This document shows positions 51,923 through 61,244 of a stretch of 64,000 bases of DNA, piece after piece. A model generated the notes under the pieces. It saw only the letters and a program-made list of their open reading frames with translations, was not told where the DNA came from and ran no database searches. Source of the DNA: Pseudomonas putida (GTDB taxonomy: Bacteria > Pseudomonadota > Gammaproteobacteria > Pseudomonadales > Pseudomonadaceae). Position 1 is the first letter of the stretch, and the number at the start of each line of letters is the position of its first letter. The stretch lies in assembly GCF_030159595.1 (NCBI RefSeq), contig NZ_BSKJ01000007.1:62001-126000 (forward strand). The letters are read 5' to 3'. The translations under genes were made by a program, and so were the position numbers.

Positions 51923-52600
51923 ATGACTAACGAAGCTTTCGCCCCTTTCCAGCGCCTGGCCGCTGACCTACTGAAGCATTTACCCGCTGACCACCCAGAC
52001 GGCTCCCACGACCTGTCCCACATCCATCGCGTGTGGGTCAACGCGCAACGGATACAGCATGTAGAAGGCGGCGACCTGGAAGTGCTGCTTGCAGCGGTTC
52101 TGCTGCATGACTGTGTCGTAGTGGAAAAGAACTCGCCCTTGCGCGGGCAGGCGTCAACGCTGTCGGCAGAGAAGGCGACGTCAATCCTGGCGGACATGGG
52201 ATGGCCCACGCAGCGCATCGAGCAGGTGGCGCATGCAGTCAAAACCCACAGCTACTCGGCTGGCATCGAACCACTCACCCTTGAGGCCAGGATTCTTCAG
52301 GACAGTGATCGCCTGGACGCCATCGGTGCAGTGGGTATCGCCCGGTGTTTTTACGTTTCCGGGCGCATGGGGTCGGCACTGTACGATTTCGAGAACCCCG
52401 CTGCACTGGGTCGGGAATATCAGGACACGACGTATGCGATCGAGCACTTCCATACCAAGCTGCTCAAGCTCGCTTCTGGCTTTAAAACCCGCGAAGGGGC
52501 TCGCCTTGCGGCTGAGCGGCATGAACGGCTTGAGGCGTATCTTGCGGACTTTATGGAAGAGGTTGGGGTGGGTGGCCCGGTGCGTGACCATTTGGCTTGA
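51923..52600 (+). CDS. HD-domain phosphohydrolase (YedJ-like)
   Basis: 225-residue HD-superfamily metal-dependent hydrolase. Residues SHDLSHIHRVW (28-38), LLHDCVVVEKN (61-71; HD at 62-63) and AHAVKTHSYS carry the metal-binding His/Asp set. The E. coli relative YedJ is of undefined substrate. C-terminal helices with basic residues. 114 bp upstream the UDG-like gene is divergent. Likely acts on nucleotides or small phosphoesters, by family, not proven. Confidence 0.8.
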   Translation: MTNEAFAPFQRLAADLLKHLPADHPDGSHDLSHIHRVWVNAQRIQHVEGGDLEVLLAAVLLHDCVVVEKNSPLRGQASTLSAEKATSILADMGWPTQRIEQVAHAVKTHSYSAGIEPLTLEARILQDSDRLDAIGAVGIARCFYVSGRMGSALYDFENPAALGREYQDTTYAIEHFHTKLLKLASGFKTREGARLAAERHERLEAYLADFMEEVGVGGPVRDHLA

Positions 52601-52632
52601 CTGGTCTCGTGATCGTGGCTTGAGGCTGGCAT

Positions 52633-52685
52633 TGCCGGGACCGCTTTGCGGTCCTTTCGCGACACAAGGCCGCTCCTACAGGGGC
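52633..52685. repeat. REP element, second Pseudomonas type
   Basis: GGGACCGC-TTTGC-GGTCC stem followed by TTTCGCGACACAAGGCCGCTCCTACAGGG, a common Pseudomonas repeat downstream of genes. Located 33 bp after the HD gene stop. Confidence 0.75.
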
Positions 52686-52798
52686 TTGCGCTGTATCAAG
52701 CACAAGGTTTGGCAGCTTGGAAGTGATCTGGCGCGTAGCTATTGCCCGGCAGTTAACAGTAGTCTTGGTTAACACGCTCTTCTGCCAGGACCGAACAG

Positions 52799-52999
52799 AT
52801 GACTCAACCACCGGATGGGCTGCCGATTTACCGAGTGCTGACTGGCCCCGATGACGCTTCCTTTTGCCACAGGGTCAGTGATGCCCTGAAGCTGGGGTAC
52901 CAACTCCATGGCGGCCCTGCACTCACGTTCAATGGCAAAGATGTGATCGTAGCGCAGGCTGTTACCTGGCCCGGGGCGCAGGATGGGGACAGCGACTAA
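52799..52999 (+). CDS. DUF1737 domain protein
   Basis: 66-residue protein (MTQPPDGLPIYRVLTGPDD) matching DUF1737, a short family of unknown function. Pattern YRVLTGPDD...FCHRVSDALKLGYQLHGGPALTFNGKDVIVAQAV. Its 3' end overlaps the convergent MocR gene by 4 bp. Confidence 0.75.
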   Translation: MTQPPDGLPIYRVLTGPDDASFCHRVSDALKLGYQLHGGPALTFNGKDVIVAQAVTWPGAQDGDSD

Positions 53000-54378
53000 G
53001 CGCTCAAGGCCCGTTTCAACACTTCGAAGATTCTGGCGTCCCCCGACTGCGCAACGTTGAACCGCAGAAAATCCCCCGCAGTCATGGACTGGCTAAAGGC
53101 ATTCCCGGGCGCCAGCACCACCCCTTCATTCAAGCAAGCCCTGGCCAGCGTTGCGGCATCCTTGCCTTGCGGCAGCTGGCACCAGGCGTACAGGCCAGCC
53201 TGGGGAGTGATCCAGGGCTTGATACCAATCGCCTGAAGCCTGGCTACCGTTTTGTCCATTTGCTCGGCCAACCGAAGGCGAACACTCTCCATGTGCTTTC
53301 GGTACCCGCTATCGGTAATCGCGTGGTGGATGATGTCCGCCGCCAGGCGCCCACCGCCGAAGGTGGTCGCAATCTTGAGGTCGACCAGGCCCTCGATCCA
53401 TTCACCGCGCGCAGCGATGTAGCCGCAGCGGATTGAAGCGGAGATGGTCTTGGAGAAGCTGCCGATCTGGATGACACGGGAGAGGCCATCGAACGCAGAC
53501 AGGCGTGGCGCGGGTGTATGTTCGAAGTCGCCGAAAATGTCGTCCTCGACAATCACCAGGTTGGAGGTGTCGGCCAGCTTCAGTAGCCTGTGTGCCGTGA
53601 CCGGCGACAGGGTGGCCCCGGTCGGGTTGTGGATGCCGGAATTTGTGATGTACAACCGGGGCACATGCGCGAGCAGGGCCGCGCCGAATGCATCGATGTC
53701 CGGGCCGGTCGGCGTGTAAGGCACGCCCACAACGTTCACCCGGTGTGCTTTCAGCAGTGCGTGAAAGTTGAAATAGCAGGGGTCGTCCACCAGCACCGTG
53801 TCGCCCGGTTCCAGCAGAAAACGGCAAATCAGGTCGATGGCGTGGGTGCCGGACTCGGTGAGCATGATCTGTTCAAGAGGGGCTTCGACCCCGATGCCTG
53901 CCAGCCGTCGCGACAGGAACTGCCGGAGCGGTGGATGGCCAAGCGGTGAAGCGTACTCCGTCAGTCTTGACGCGTCAGAACGGGCAACCATTCGAAGTGC
54001 TTTACGCACACCCGCTTCGTACATCCAGGAAGGCGGTAGCCACCCGCACCCGGGTTTCAACGCATCGAGGGAGGTTTCAAGCGATTGGCGCGAGATCCAC
54101 AGCGGGTCGACGACACGATCCAGTTTGGGGCCAAGTTCGGTCAGTGCCAATGGCGCCACTGGGCCCGCGACGTAAAAGCCGGAGCCGGGGCGGGAGGTGA
54201 GTACACCCTCCGCCATTAACCGTTCATAGGCCTCAAGCACGGTAGAAACCGACACCTGCATGGCCTGGGCCATGGCGCGGACGGATGGAATTCTTGCGCC
54301 GGGTGTGTAGGTGCGAGAGGCGATCCTGGACTGGATCTCGGCCATGACCGTTCGAATTCGCGTGCCGTTGCGTTTCAT
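52996..54378 (-). CDS. MocR-type GntR regulator with aminotransferase-like domain
   Basis: 460-residue MocR/PdxR family regulator. Residues 1-70 form the GntR-type winged helix (IPSVRAMAQAMQVSVSTVLEAYERLMAEGV); residues ~95-460 are a fold-type I aminotransferase domain with the PLP lysine K310 in GSFSKT and the NSGIHNPTG/EDDIFGDF block. It senses PLP or an amino acid adduct and usually controls a divergent transporter, here the EamA gene at 54500 (122-bp gap). The intergenic DNA has repeated AACTGTATTGG-like elements that may be its binding site. Not an aminotransferase proper. Confidence 0.88.
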   Translation of the reverse strand: MKRNGTRIRTVMAEIQSRIASRTYTPGARIPSVRAMAQAMQVSVSTVLEAYERLMAEGVLTSRPGSGFYVAGPVAPLALTELGPKLDRVVDPLWISRQSLETSLDALKPGCGWLPPSWMYEAGVRKALRMVARSDASRLTEYASPLGHPPLRQFLSRRLAGIGVEAPLEQIMLTESGTHAIDLICRFLLEPGDTVLVDDPCYFNFHALLKAHRVNVVGVPYTPTGPDIDAFGAALLAHVPRLYITNSGIHNPTGATLSPVTAHRLLKLADTSNLVIVEDDIFGDFEHTPAPRLSAFDGLSRVIQIGSFSKTISASIRCGYIAARGEWIEGLVDLKIATTFGGGRLAADIIHHAITDSGYRKHMESVRLRLAEQMDKTVARLQAIGIKPWITPQAGLYAWCQLPQGKDAATLARACLNEGVVLAPGNAFSQSMTAGDFLRFNVAQSGDARIFEVLKRALSA

Positions 54379-54499
54379 CGCGCCCTCAACTGTGCTGGAT
54401 TAATGTGCATAACAGTTCGGTTTAACTGTATTGGATTGTACATGGCCTGGGTGAGCCCGTCAGTGATGTACTGACGCCTGGCTTATCGAGGAATGACTG

Positions 54500-55369
54500 A
54501 TGGAAAGATCAACAAGCGGGTGGATCAACGGCTTCATAGGCGTCGCAATTTTTGCGGGCTCGTTGCCGGCAACCCGCGTGGCCGTGGCGGACTTTGAACC
54601 GACGTTTCTGACCTGTGCCAGGGCTACCATTGCCGCCTTGTTGGGTGCGCTGTTCTTGATCGTGCTGCGCCAGCCTCGGCCGAAGCTGGGTGATTTGGCG
54701 TCATTGGCGGTAACAGCGCTGGGGGTTGTCATCGGGTTCCCGCTGCTGACGGCACTGGCGCTCCAGCATGTCACCTCTGCCCATTCCATTGTTTTTGTCG
54801 GGCTGCTGCCGCTGTGCACCGCTGGGTTTGCCGTTTTACGCGGCGGTGAGCGGCCTCGGCCGTTGTTCTGGCTGTTCTCCTTCATGGGGGCCGGGCTGGT
54901 CGCTGGCTATGCGTTGATGAATGGCGGCGAAGGGTCGTTGGTGGGCGACCTGCTGATGACGGCAGCGGTGGTTGTGTGTGGCTTGGGGTATGCAGAAGGG
55001 GCGCGACTGTCGCGCACATTGGGCGGGTGGCAGGTGATCAGTTGGGCATTGCTGGTGGCGTTGCCGTTCATGCTGCTGCTGACGGTCGTTAATTTTCCGG
55101 CACCTGATGCCTTTGCCAAGGTCAGTGCGCCGGCGTGGTTCGGCTTTGGCTACGTTTCGCTGTTCAGCATGCTGATTGGGTTCGTGTTCTGGTACCGGGG
55201 GCTTGTCCAGGGTGGCATTGCGGCCGTGGGGCAGCTGCAACTGTTTCAGCCGTTCATGGGGCTTGGGCTGGCGGCGTTGCTGCTGCACGAGCAGGTCAGC
55301 GGGTTGATGCTGGTGGTGACGCTGGGGGCTGTGATCTGTGTGGCCGGGGCCAGGAAGTACGCCCAATAA
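54500..55369 (+). CDS. EamA/DMT-family membrane exporter
   Basis: 289-residue protein with ten TM helices in two EamA halves. The second half contains FGFGYVSLFSMLIGFVFWYRGLVQGGIA and ends LMLVVTLGAVICVAGARKY. DMT exporters of this group export amino acids or metabolites; a MocR regulator faces it, which often indicates control by PLP-linked amines. Start ATG at 54500. Confidence 0.82.
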   Translation: MERSTSGWINGFIGVAIFAGSLPATRVAVADFEPTFLTCARATIAALLGALFLIVLRQPRPKLGDLASLAVTALGVVIGFPLLTALALQHVTSAHSIVFVGLLPLCTAGFAVLRGGERPRPLFWLFSFMGAGLVAGYALMNGGEGSLVGDLLMTAAVVVCGLGYAEGARLSRTLGGWQVISWALLVALPFMLLLTVVNFPAPDAFAKVSAPAWFGFGYVSLFSMLIGFVFWYRGLVQGGIAAVGQLQLFQPFMGLGLAALLLHEQVSGLMLVVTLGAVICVAGARKYAQ

Positions 55370-55463
55370 GTGAGTGAGTACAACTGTGGCTGGAGCTCGC
55401 CTTGGTAGTTGCCCAGTACAAAGACCGCGAGCATACCGCCACACAGCCCGGATCGTGATCGTC

Positions 55464-56501
55464 TCAACAAGGCGGCGCCACATACACAACCCGATCACGC
55501 CCGTTCTGTTTGGCGGCATAAAGCCCCTTATCAGCGCGTTCCAGTGCATCATCCATCGTTTCACCCTTGGCAAACAGGGTGCACCCGATGCTCAGGCTTA
55601 CCTTCAATTGACCATTGGGCAGCTGCATCGCCCCTGCACTCACCTGTACACGAATTCGTTCAGCAATCCGCTGCAGCTCTTCGCTGTCCTTGACCTGCAA
55701 AATCGCGACGAACTCCTCACCCCCATGGCGCACCAGCAGGTCATCGGGGCGCAGTGCAGCGCGCAAGCGACGGGCAGTTTCGCAAAGCACCTTGTCACCG
55801 CCGCCATGGCCGTACTGGTCGTTGATGGATTTGAAATGATCCAGGTCGGCATAAACCGCCCCCAGCTGTAAGCCGTTCACCGCTGCCAAGCGCCGTTCAT
55901 GCGCTTCGAACGCCGACAACGCGCCACGGTTCCAGAGTTGTGTCAAAGGGTCGAGCAGGGCTTTGCGCTGCTCGCGATCCATTTCAAGCCGCAGGTCGCG
56001 GTTCACCTGTGCCAGCGTGCGTAGCTGCAGATACCCCTCGGCGAGCGTGGCAAGGTCTCTGAAATTCGCCTGTTGGGCCTCGCTGAGCACGCGTGGCTGG
56101 GGATCGAACATGCACAGCGTACCGATGGCTTTGCCGTTGCCGGCGCGCAAGGGGTGGCCGGCGTAAAAGCGGATGTAGGGCGCGTTGAGCACGAGCGGAT
56201 TGTCGATGAACCGCGTATCGCTCATGGCATCGGGGACCATCAGGGTATCGTCACCGAGAATGGCGTAGCCGCAGAAGGAAACACTGCGCGTCGTCTCGCT
56301 GGCCTCAAGCCCTATCCGGGCCTTGAACCACTGTCGGTCCTGGTCGATGAGGCTGATGAGCACGGTGTCCACATGGGCTAGGTCTTGGGTGAGCCGTACC
56401 AAGGTATCGAGGTAATGCTCGGCTGGCGTATCGACAAGGTTCATGTCATCGAGCGTGCGCTGGCGAAGCACTTCGTCAGCGGGTATGGGACAAGCTGGCA
56501 T
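55464..56501 (-). CDS. GAF-GGDEF diguanylate cyclase
   Basis: 345-residue cytosolic protein. GAF domain at residues ~25-165 (TLDDMNLVDTPAEHYLDTLVRL, then FCGYAILGDD, FYAGHPLRAGNGKAIGTLC, a sensor fold). GGDEF domain from ~180: signature GGEEF at 260-264, with an I-site R251-P-D-D254 exactly five residues before, and the substrate/metal DL segment ADLDHFKSIND at 218-228. Predicted active diguanylate cyclase with c-di-GMP feedback. No membrane segments. Confidence 0.9.
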   Translation of the reverse strand: MPACPIPADEVLRQRTLDDMNLVDTPAEHYLDTLVRLTQDLAHVDTVLISLIDQDRQWFKARIGLEASETTRSVSFCGYAILGDDTLMVPDAMSDTRFIDNPLVLNAPYIRFYAGHPLRAGNGKAIGTLCMFDPQPRVLSEAQQANFRDLATLAEGYLQLRTLAQVNRDLRLEMDREQRKALLDPLTQLWNRGALSAFEAHERRLAAVNGLQLGAVYADLDHFKSINDQYGHGGGDKVLCETARRLRAALRPDDLLVRHGGEEFVAILQVKDSEELQRIAERIRVQVSAGAMQLPNGQLKVSLSIGCTLFAKGETMDDALERADKGLYAAKQNGRDRVVYVAPPC

Positions 56502-56714
56502 CGTTGGTCCTCCATTCCTTGGTTAGCTGCCACTGCACCTGGCGGTTGCACGTTCTCTATACCGTCGAGGCAAGCACAGCATAGGTTATGGCGTTGAGCC
56601 ATGGGCTACAGGGTCGAGCGGTCATTTCTTGCCGCGTGTGTGATTTCTTCCGCTCGATCTTCGTCAAGAATGCTCCCCCTTAGCCGTCGCCTGGGGACTG
56701 ATACAGGGCCTTCC

Positions 56715-57623
56715 ATGCAAACGCTGTTGAACGAGATTCTTGAAGAAGTACGTCCCTTGATCGGCAAGGGCAAAGTGGCTGACTACATTCCTGCGCTGGC
56801 CGATGTGCCAGCGAACCAGTTGGGCATCGCAGTCTATGGCAATGATGGCCGCTATCACTGCGCAGGCGACGCCTTGGTGCCATTTTCGGTGCAGAGTATC
56901 TCCAAGGTGTTCAGCCTGGTTCAGGCGATTGGCCACTCAGGTGAAGCCATTTGGGAGCGGCTTGGCCATGAGCCCTCGGGGCAGCCGTTCAACTCGCTGG
57001 TGCAGCTGGAGTTCGAGCGTGGGCGCCCGCGAAACCCCTTTATCAATGCGGGTGCGTTGGTGATCTGCGATATCAACCAGTCGCGCTTTGCAGCACCCAC
57101 GTTGTCGATGCGCGATTTCGTGCGGCGGCTCTCGGGCAACCCCCACATCGCTATCGATGCCCGCGTCGCCGATTCGGAGTATCAATTCCGTGCGCGCAAC
57201 GCGGCCATGGCTTACCTGATGCAGTCCTTTGGCAACTTCCATAACGAAGTCGAGACGGTGTTGCGCAGCTATTTCAGTTACTGTGCGCTGCAAATGAACT
57301 GCCTGGATCTGGCCCGGGCGTTCTGTTTCCTGGCCAACGATGGGTTTTGCAAGCACAGCGGTGAGCAGATTTTGACCCGACGCCAGACCCAGCAAGTGAA
57401 CTCGATCATGGCCACCAGCGGGCTGTATGACGAAGCAGGGAATTTCGCCTATCGGGTGGGGTTGCCTGGCAAGAGTGGCGTGGGGGGCGGGATTGTGGCG
57501 ATCGTGCCGGGGCAATTCACTGTGTGCGTGTGGTCGCCGGAGTTGAATGCTGCGGGCAATTCCCTCGCCGGGATGGCGGCGCTTGAGTTGCTGAGTTCGC
57601 GGATTGGCTGGTCAGTGTTTTGA
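56715..57623 (+). CDS. glsA: Glutaminase (serine-dependent, GlsA family)
   Basis: 302-residue beta-lactamase-fold glutaminase converting glutamine to glutamate and ammonia. The catalytic S61-x-x-K64 is in VPFSVQSISKVFSLVQ; other family motifs are NPFINAGAL and the C-terminal LPGKSGVGGGIVAIVPGQF. Start at 56715 (MQTLLNEILE) matches family length; upstream TTG/ATG would add an odd leader. Cytosolic, unlike the periplasmic AnsB at 19280. Stop abuts the convergent LysR stop (no gap). Confidence 0.92.
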   Translation: MQTLLNEILEEVRPLIGKGKVADYIPALADVPANQLGIAVYGNDGRYHCAGDALVPFSVQSISKVFSLVQAIGHSGEAIWERLGHEPSGQPFNSLVQLEFERGRPRNPFINAGALVICDINQSRFAAPTLSMRDFVRRLSGNPHIAIDARVADSEYQFRARNAAMAYLMQSFGNFHNEVETVLRSYFSYCALQMNCLDLARAFCFLANDGFCKHSGEQILTRRQTQQVNSIMATSGLYDEAGNFAYRVGLPGKSGVGGGIVAIVPGQFTVCVWSPELNAAGNSLAGMAALELLSSRIGWSVF

Positions 57624-58547
57624 TCAGTGGCCGGCGTTGTCTGTAGCGGAGCCTGCTATCGCCCGAGCAACCCAACCCTTGAACGCCTCCGCCACCGGCG
57701 ATGGGTGCATCATGCCTGACTGGGCCAGCACCACTTTTTGCGGGGATACCGCTTCCAGCAATGGCCTGCATAGCAGCGGTGTGCCGTCATAGCAGTGGTC
57801 CCCGGCGGGCCGGGTGCATGACAGGGCCACGCCGTAGCCATGCGCGACCAGGCCCCGTTGCATTTCAAAGGTCTGGGTGTATTGCTGGCTACGCGGCTGC
57901 AAGTTATGCGCCCAAAACAGTGAAAGAAAATACTCACGCGTTTGTGCGATGTCCTCAAGAATCAAACACTCCTGCGCCAGTTCGTGCAGGGGTATCGCTG
58001 CCAGGTGAGCGAGGCGGTGGTCTGTGGCGATGAGCGCGTAGGGTTTCAACTCAGCCAGTACCTGGCGCGGCAGCGAGGGATCAAGGCCTATGTCGTAAGT
58101 CAGCGCGAGCTCGGCTTTACCGGCGCTCAAGTGGCGGTGTACACCTGCCAGGTCTGTCTCGAACAGGGTGACCTCGACATCGGGATACTGCTTGCGAAAG
58201 CTCGATAGCAGGCGTGGCGCGTAATAGGGGCCCAAGTCTTGGAAGCAGATAAGCGACAGGTTGCCGCGAAGCGAGCCTTGGGGCGTTTCTGCGTTCTGGT
58301 TCATGGCGATGGCCATGCCGATGATATCGCGTGCCTGGGCTAGCAAACGCGTGCCTGCAGACGTCAGCTCCAGCCCGCGGCTGACCTGGCGCCGGAAAAG
58401 CCGCTCGTTCAGCGCCTCTTCGAGCTGGGCAATCGCAACCGAAACCGAGGGCTGCGAAACGTGCCGGGCCCTCGCCGCAGCGCTGATGCTGCCGTGTTCG
58501 GCCACGGCGACGAAATACTCGAGTTGCCTGAAGGAGAACCCTATCAT
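57624..58547 (-). CDS. LysR-family transcriptional regulator
   Basis: 307-residue LTTR: HTH FVAVAEHGSISAAARARHVSQPSVSVAIAQLEEAL (residues ~11-45), then two-domain effector region. It is divergent from the PhyH-type dioxygenase (58687) and permease, and its regulator site candidates (TTTCCTA-N10-TAGGAAA) occupy the gap. Effector unknown; probably the substrate or product of the dioxygenase/permease pathway. Confidence 0.88.
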   Translation of the reverse strand: MIGFSFRQLEYFVAVAEHGSISAAARARHVSQPSVSVAIAQLEEALNERLFRRQVSRGLELTSAGTRLLAQARDIIGMAIAMNQNAETPQGSLRGNLSLICFQDLGPYYAPRLLSSFRKQYPDVEVTLFETDLAGVHRHLSAGKAELALTYDIGLDPSLPRQVLAELKPYALIATDHRLAHLAAIPLHELAQECLILEDIAQTREYFLSLFWAHNLQPRSQQYTQTFEMQRGLVAHGYGVALSCTRPAGDHCYDGTPLLCRPLLEAVSPQKVVLAQSGMMHPSPVAEAFKGWVARAIAGSATDNAGH

Positions 58548-58548
58548 G

Positions 58549-58588
58549 TTTTCCTATACTCAGGATTAGGAAATATATTCTTTTCCTA
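58549..58588. promoter_or_regulatory. LysR-type operator candidate
   Basis: TTTCCTA (58550-58556) and TAGGAAA (58567-58573) form an exact inverted repeat with 10-bp spacing, and a third half-site TTTTCCTA follows at 58581-58588. The left arm begins only 2 bp upstream of the LysR start codon, fitting autoregulation and activation of the divergent dioxygenase. Confidence 0.6.
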
Positions 58589-58686
58589 TTGGTATCAAAA
58601 AGCAATACTCGCTGTGCACCTTGCTTGTTCCACGTTTAACGCTGGCAATGGTGCGGTTGCCCAATAAAAAGACTAAAGGGTGCTTT

Positions 58687-59511
58687 ATGAAACCGTCCGC
58701 CGAATTTCAACTCAGCGATGAAACCATCGAGGCTTTCCAGCGCGAGGGTGCTGTTTGCATCCGTCATTTATTCACCCCGGAAGAAGTTGCACTGCTGGAA
58801 ACGGGTATTGAACAGAACCTGAAAGCGCCAAGTGAGCGCGCCAAAGTGGCCAGCCGCCCGGACGACCCTGGCTGGTTCTTTGAAGACTTCTGCAACTGGG
58901 GCGATATCGCGGCCTATCGCCAGTTCATCTTCGAGAGCCGGGTGGGCCGTGTTGCAGCGCAACTTATGAACAGCGAAACCGCCCGGCTTTATCACGACCA
59001 CCTGCTGGTGAAAGAGCCAAACACGCGCCAGCGTACGCCTTGGCATCAGGACCAGCCCTATTACAACATCGACGGGCGCCAGAACTGCAGCATGTGGATG
59101 CCCGTTGACCCGGTCTCGAGAGAATCCACCCTTGAATTTGTCGGGGGCTCGCACCTTGGGCCTTGGCTGATGCCACGCAGTTTCCTCGATAGCCAAGCGC
59201 AATGGTTCCCGGAAGGCAGCCTTGCGGACTTGCCGGATATCGAAGCCGATCGCAGCGCCTGGAATATCCTCGGCTGGGACCTCTCCCCAGGTGACGCCGT
59301 GTTCTTCCACATGCTCACCTTGCATGCCTCTGGCGGTGTCGGGGGCAATCGTCGGCGCCGTGCCTTCTCGGTGCGCTTCCTGGGTGATGACATCACCCAC
59401 GCACCGCGCCAGTGGAAAACCTCGCCACCGTTTCCCGGCCTCGAAACACAATTGGCCAGCGGGGCCCAGATGGACCATGAGCTGTTCCCGGTGTTGTGGC
59501 CAAGGGCTTGA
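58687..59511 (+). CDS. Phytanoyl-CoA dioxygenase (PhyH)-family Fe(II)/2-oxoglutarate oxygenase
   Basis: 274-residue PhyH-fold oxygenase. The iron facial triad is visible: H-x-D in PWHQDQPYYN, and a distal His in FHMLTLHASGG; a 2-oxoglutarate-contact Arg follows in RRRRAFSVRFLGDD. The ATG at 58687 (MKPSAEFQLSDET) was preferred over an upstream start because it has the family N-terminus. Probably hydroxylates a small amino-acid-like or other metabolite; the permease downstream (80 bp) would import the substrate and LysR would control both. Confidence 0.8.
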   Translation: MKPSAEFQLSDETIEAFQREGAVCIRHLFTPEEVALLETGIEQNLKAPSERAKVASRPDDPGWFFEDFCNWGDIAAYRQFIFESRVGRVAAQLMNSETARLYHDHLLVKEPNTRQRTPWHQDQPYYNIDGRQNCSMWMPVDPVSRESTLEFVGGSHLGPWLMPRSFLDSQAQWFPEGSLADLPDIEADRSAWNILGWDLSPGDAVFFHMLTLHASGGVGGNRRRRAFSVRFLGDDITHAPRQWKTSPPFPGLETQLASGAQMDHELFPVLWPRA

Positions 59512-59591
59512 TGATTGTAGGAATGCGTGCCTGATAAAACCGCACGGCATCAGCGTTGTGCGGACCTGATAATAAAAGCAAGAAGGTATCT

Positions 59592-60989
59592 ATGAACGCT
59601 CAATCTTCACACCAGCTGAAGCGGGGTCTCTCGACCCGGCATATTCGTTTCATGGCGTTAGGCTCTGCTATCGGTACGGGGCTGTTTTATGGCTCGGCAT
59701 CGGCAATAAAACTGGCAGGGCCTTCGGTTTTACTGGCTTACCTAATCGGTGGTGCGGCCATTTACATGATGATGCGCGCCCTGGGTGAAATGGCGGTTCA
59801 TAACCCGGTGTCAGGCTCGTTCGGCCACTATGCCAGCCAGTACCTCGGTCGTTACTTTGGCTTTCTGACAGGGTGGAGCTATGCGTTCTCGATGCTGGTG
59901 GTGTGCCTGGCGGACGTGACGGCGTTTGGTGTTTACATGGGGCTGTGGTTCCCCGAAACACCCAGTTGGATCTGGGTGCTTGGGATCGTGTTTTTTATCG
60001 GGGCGCTGAACCTGTGTAGCGTGAAAGTGTTCGGGGAGATGGAGTTCTGGCTGTCGTTGCTGAAGGTAACCGCTATCGTTGCCATGATTGTGGCAGGCGG
60101 GGCCGTACTGTTATTGGGTATCCAGTTGAACCAGTTGAATGAGGGGGCAGGCACCGTTGCCGGTCTCTCGAATCTATGGCGCCATGGCGGGTTCTTCCCC
60201 AATGGCATCAGCGGGATGATCGCTTCTTTCACTGTTGTGATGTTCGCCTTTGGCGGGGTCGAGATGATCGGCATCACCGCAGGTGAGGCGAGGGACCCTA
60301 AGCGTGTGCTGCCCAAGGCCATCAATTCAGTGCCGCTGCGCATCCTGTTGTTCTACATCCTTACGCTGTTCGTGCTCATGGCCATTTACCCATGGACCAG
60401 TATTGGCAGCCACGGTAGCCCATTCGTTCAGATCTTCAGTGGTCTGGGCATCAGTTCAGCGGCAACCGTGTTGAACATCGTGGTGATTTCAGCCGCTGTT
60501 TCAGCAATCAATAGCGACATCTTCAGCGCCGGGCGCATGATGTACGGCATGGCGCAAAACGGCCAAGCGCCTGCCGGCTTTGCATCACTATCACGTTTCG
60601 GTGTGCCTTGGATGACCGTCGCAGTGATGGGCGTCGCGCTACTGCTGGGCGTGGTACTGAACTACCTGGTGCCAGAAGACTTGTTCCTGGTGCTCGCTGC
60701 GGTCGTTACGTTCTCGATTGTCTGGGTATGGTTGATGATCCTGCTGTCTCAGGTGGCCATGCGGCGTGGCATGAGCAAGGAAGCGGTGGCTGCACTGGAT
60801 TATCGGGTGCCACTGTGGCCGGTAGGGCCAGCGTGCGCGATTGCTTTCATGGTGTTCATTTTTGGTGTTCTCGGTTGGTTCCCGGCCAGTCGCACAGCCA
60901 TGTATGTCGGGGTTGGCTGGTTGGTACTGCTATCCCTGGGCTACGGGTTGTGGGGCGTGCGTAGTCCGCGCCCGGTCTCAGCCTTATAA
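59592..60989 (+). CDS. APC-family amino acid permease
   Basis: 465-residue AAT-group transporter with about 12 TM segments. LSTRHIRFMALGSAIGTGLFYGSASAI is the typical N-terminal TM1 motif and FGGVEMIGITAGEARDPKRVLPKAINSV the conserved TM6-7 loop, as in GabP/ProY-type permeases. Start at 59592 (MNAQSSHQLKRGL). Co-directional with the PhyH gene. The substrate is unknown; a basic or proline-like amino acid is possible. Confidence 0.8.
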   Translation: MNAQSSHQLKRGLSTRHIRFMALGSAIGTGLFYGSASAIKLAGPSVLLAYLIGGAAIYMMMRALGEMAVHNPVSGSFGHYASQYLGRYFGFLTGWSYAFSMLVVCLADVTAFGVYMGLWFPETPSWIWVLGIVFFIGALNLCSVKVFGEMEFWLSLLKVTAIVAMIVAGGAVLLLGIQLNQLNEGAGTVAGLSNLWRHGGFFPNGISGMIASFTVVMFAFGGVEMIGITAGEARDPKRVLPKAINSVPLRILLFYILTLFVLMAIYPWTSIGSHGSPFVQIFSGLGISSAATVLNIVVISAAVSAINSDIFSAGRMMYGMAQNGQAPAGFASLSRFGVPWMTVAVMGVALLLGVVLNYLVPEDLFLVLAAVVTFSIVWVWLMILLSQVAMRRGMSKEAVAALDYRVPLWPVGPACAIAFMVFIFGVLGWFPASRTAMYVGVGWLVLLSLGYGLWGVRSPRPVSAL

Positions 60990-61045
60990 GCGGTGTTGAA
61001 CGGGGCGTTCGACTGAGCATCGCTGAGCCACCCAGCGCAGGCTTG

Positions 61046-61180
61046 TCAGCGCCGCCGCAATACCGTGGCCGCCATGCCGGACAGCAACCCACCCAGCAGG
61101 CCGCCCCAGCGCCGCGAGGCGAGGGAGATGGCCCACATCAGCAGAGGTGTGACAATCAGCTCCAGATAGAGCAGGGTCAT
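61046..61180 (-). pseudogene. N-terminal fragment of a membrane protein
   Basis: 44 codons (MTLLYLELIVTPLLMWAISL, ending GMAATVLRRR) with a hydrophobic start that looks like the first helices of a larger Pseudomonas membrane protein. The reading frame stops after LLGGLLSGMAATVLRRR, soon after a GGLLGGLLSG stretch that would normally lead into a long membrane domain. It sits between the permease and metY genes, with no continuation in other frames nearby. Probably a truncated gene at a rearrangement junction, but a genuine micro-protein cannot be excluded. Confidence 0.4.
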
Positions 61181-61244
61181 TGCGGGAGTGTCCAGGCTCG
61201 ATGAACGTGCGCCCGCCGTTGGCATTGGGTGGGGCGCGGGTGAA

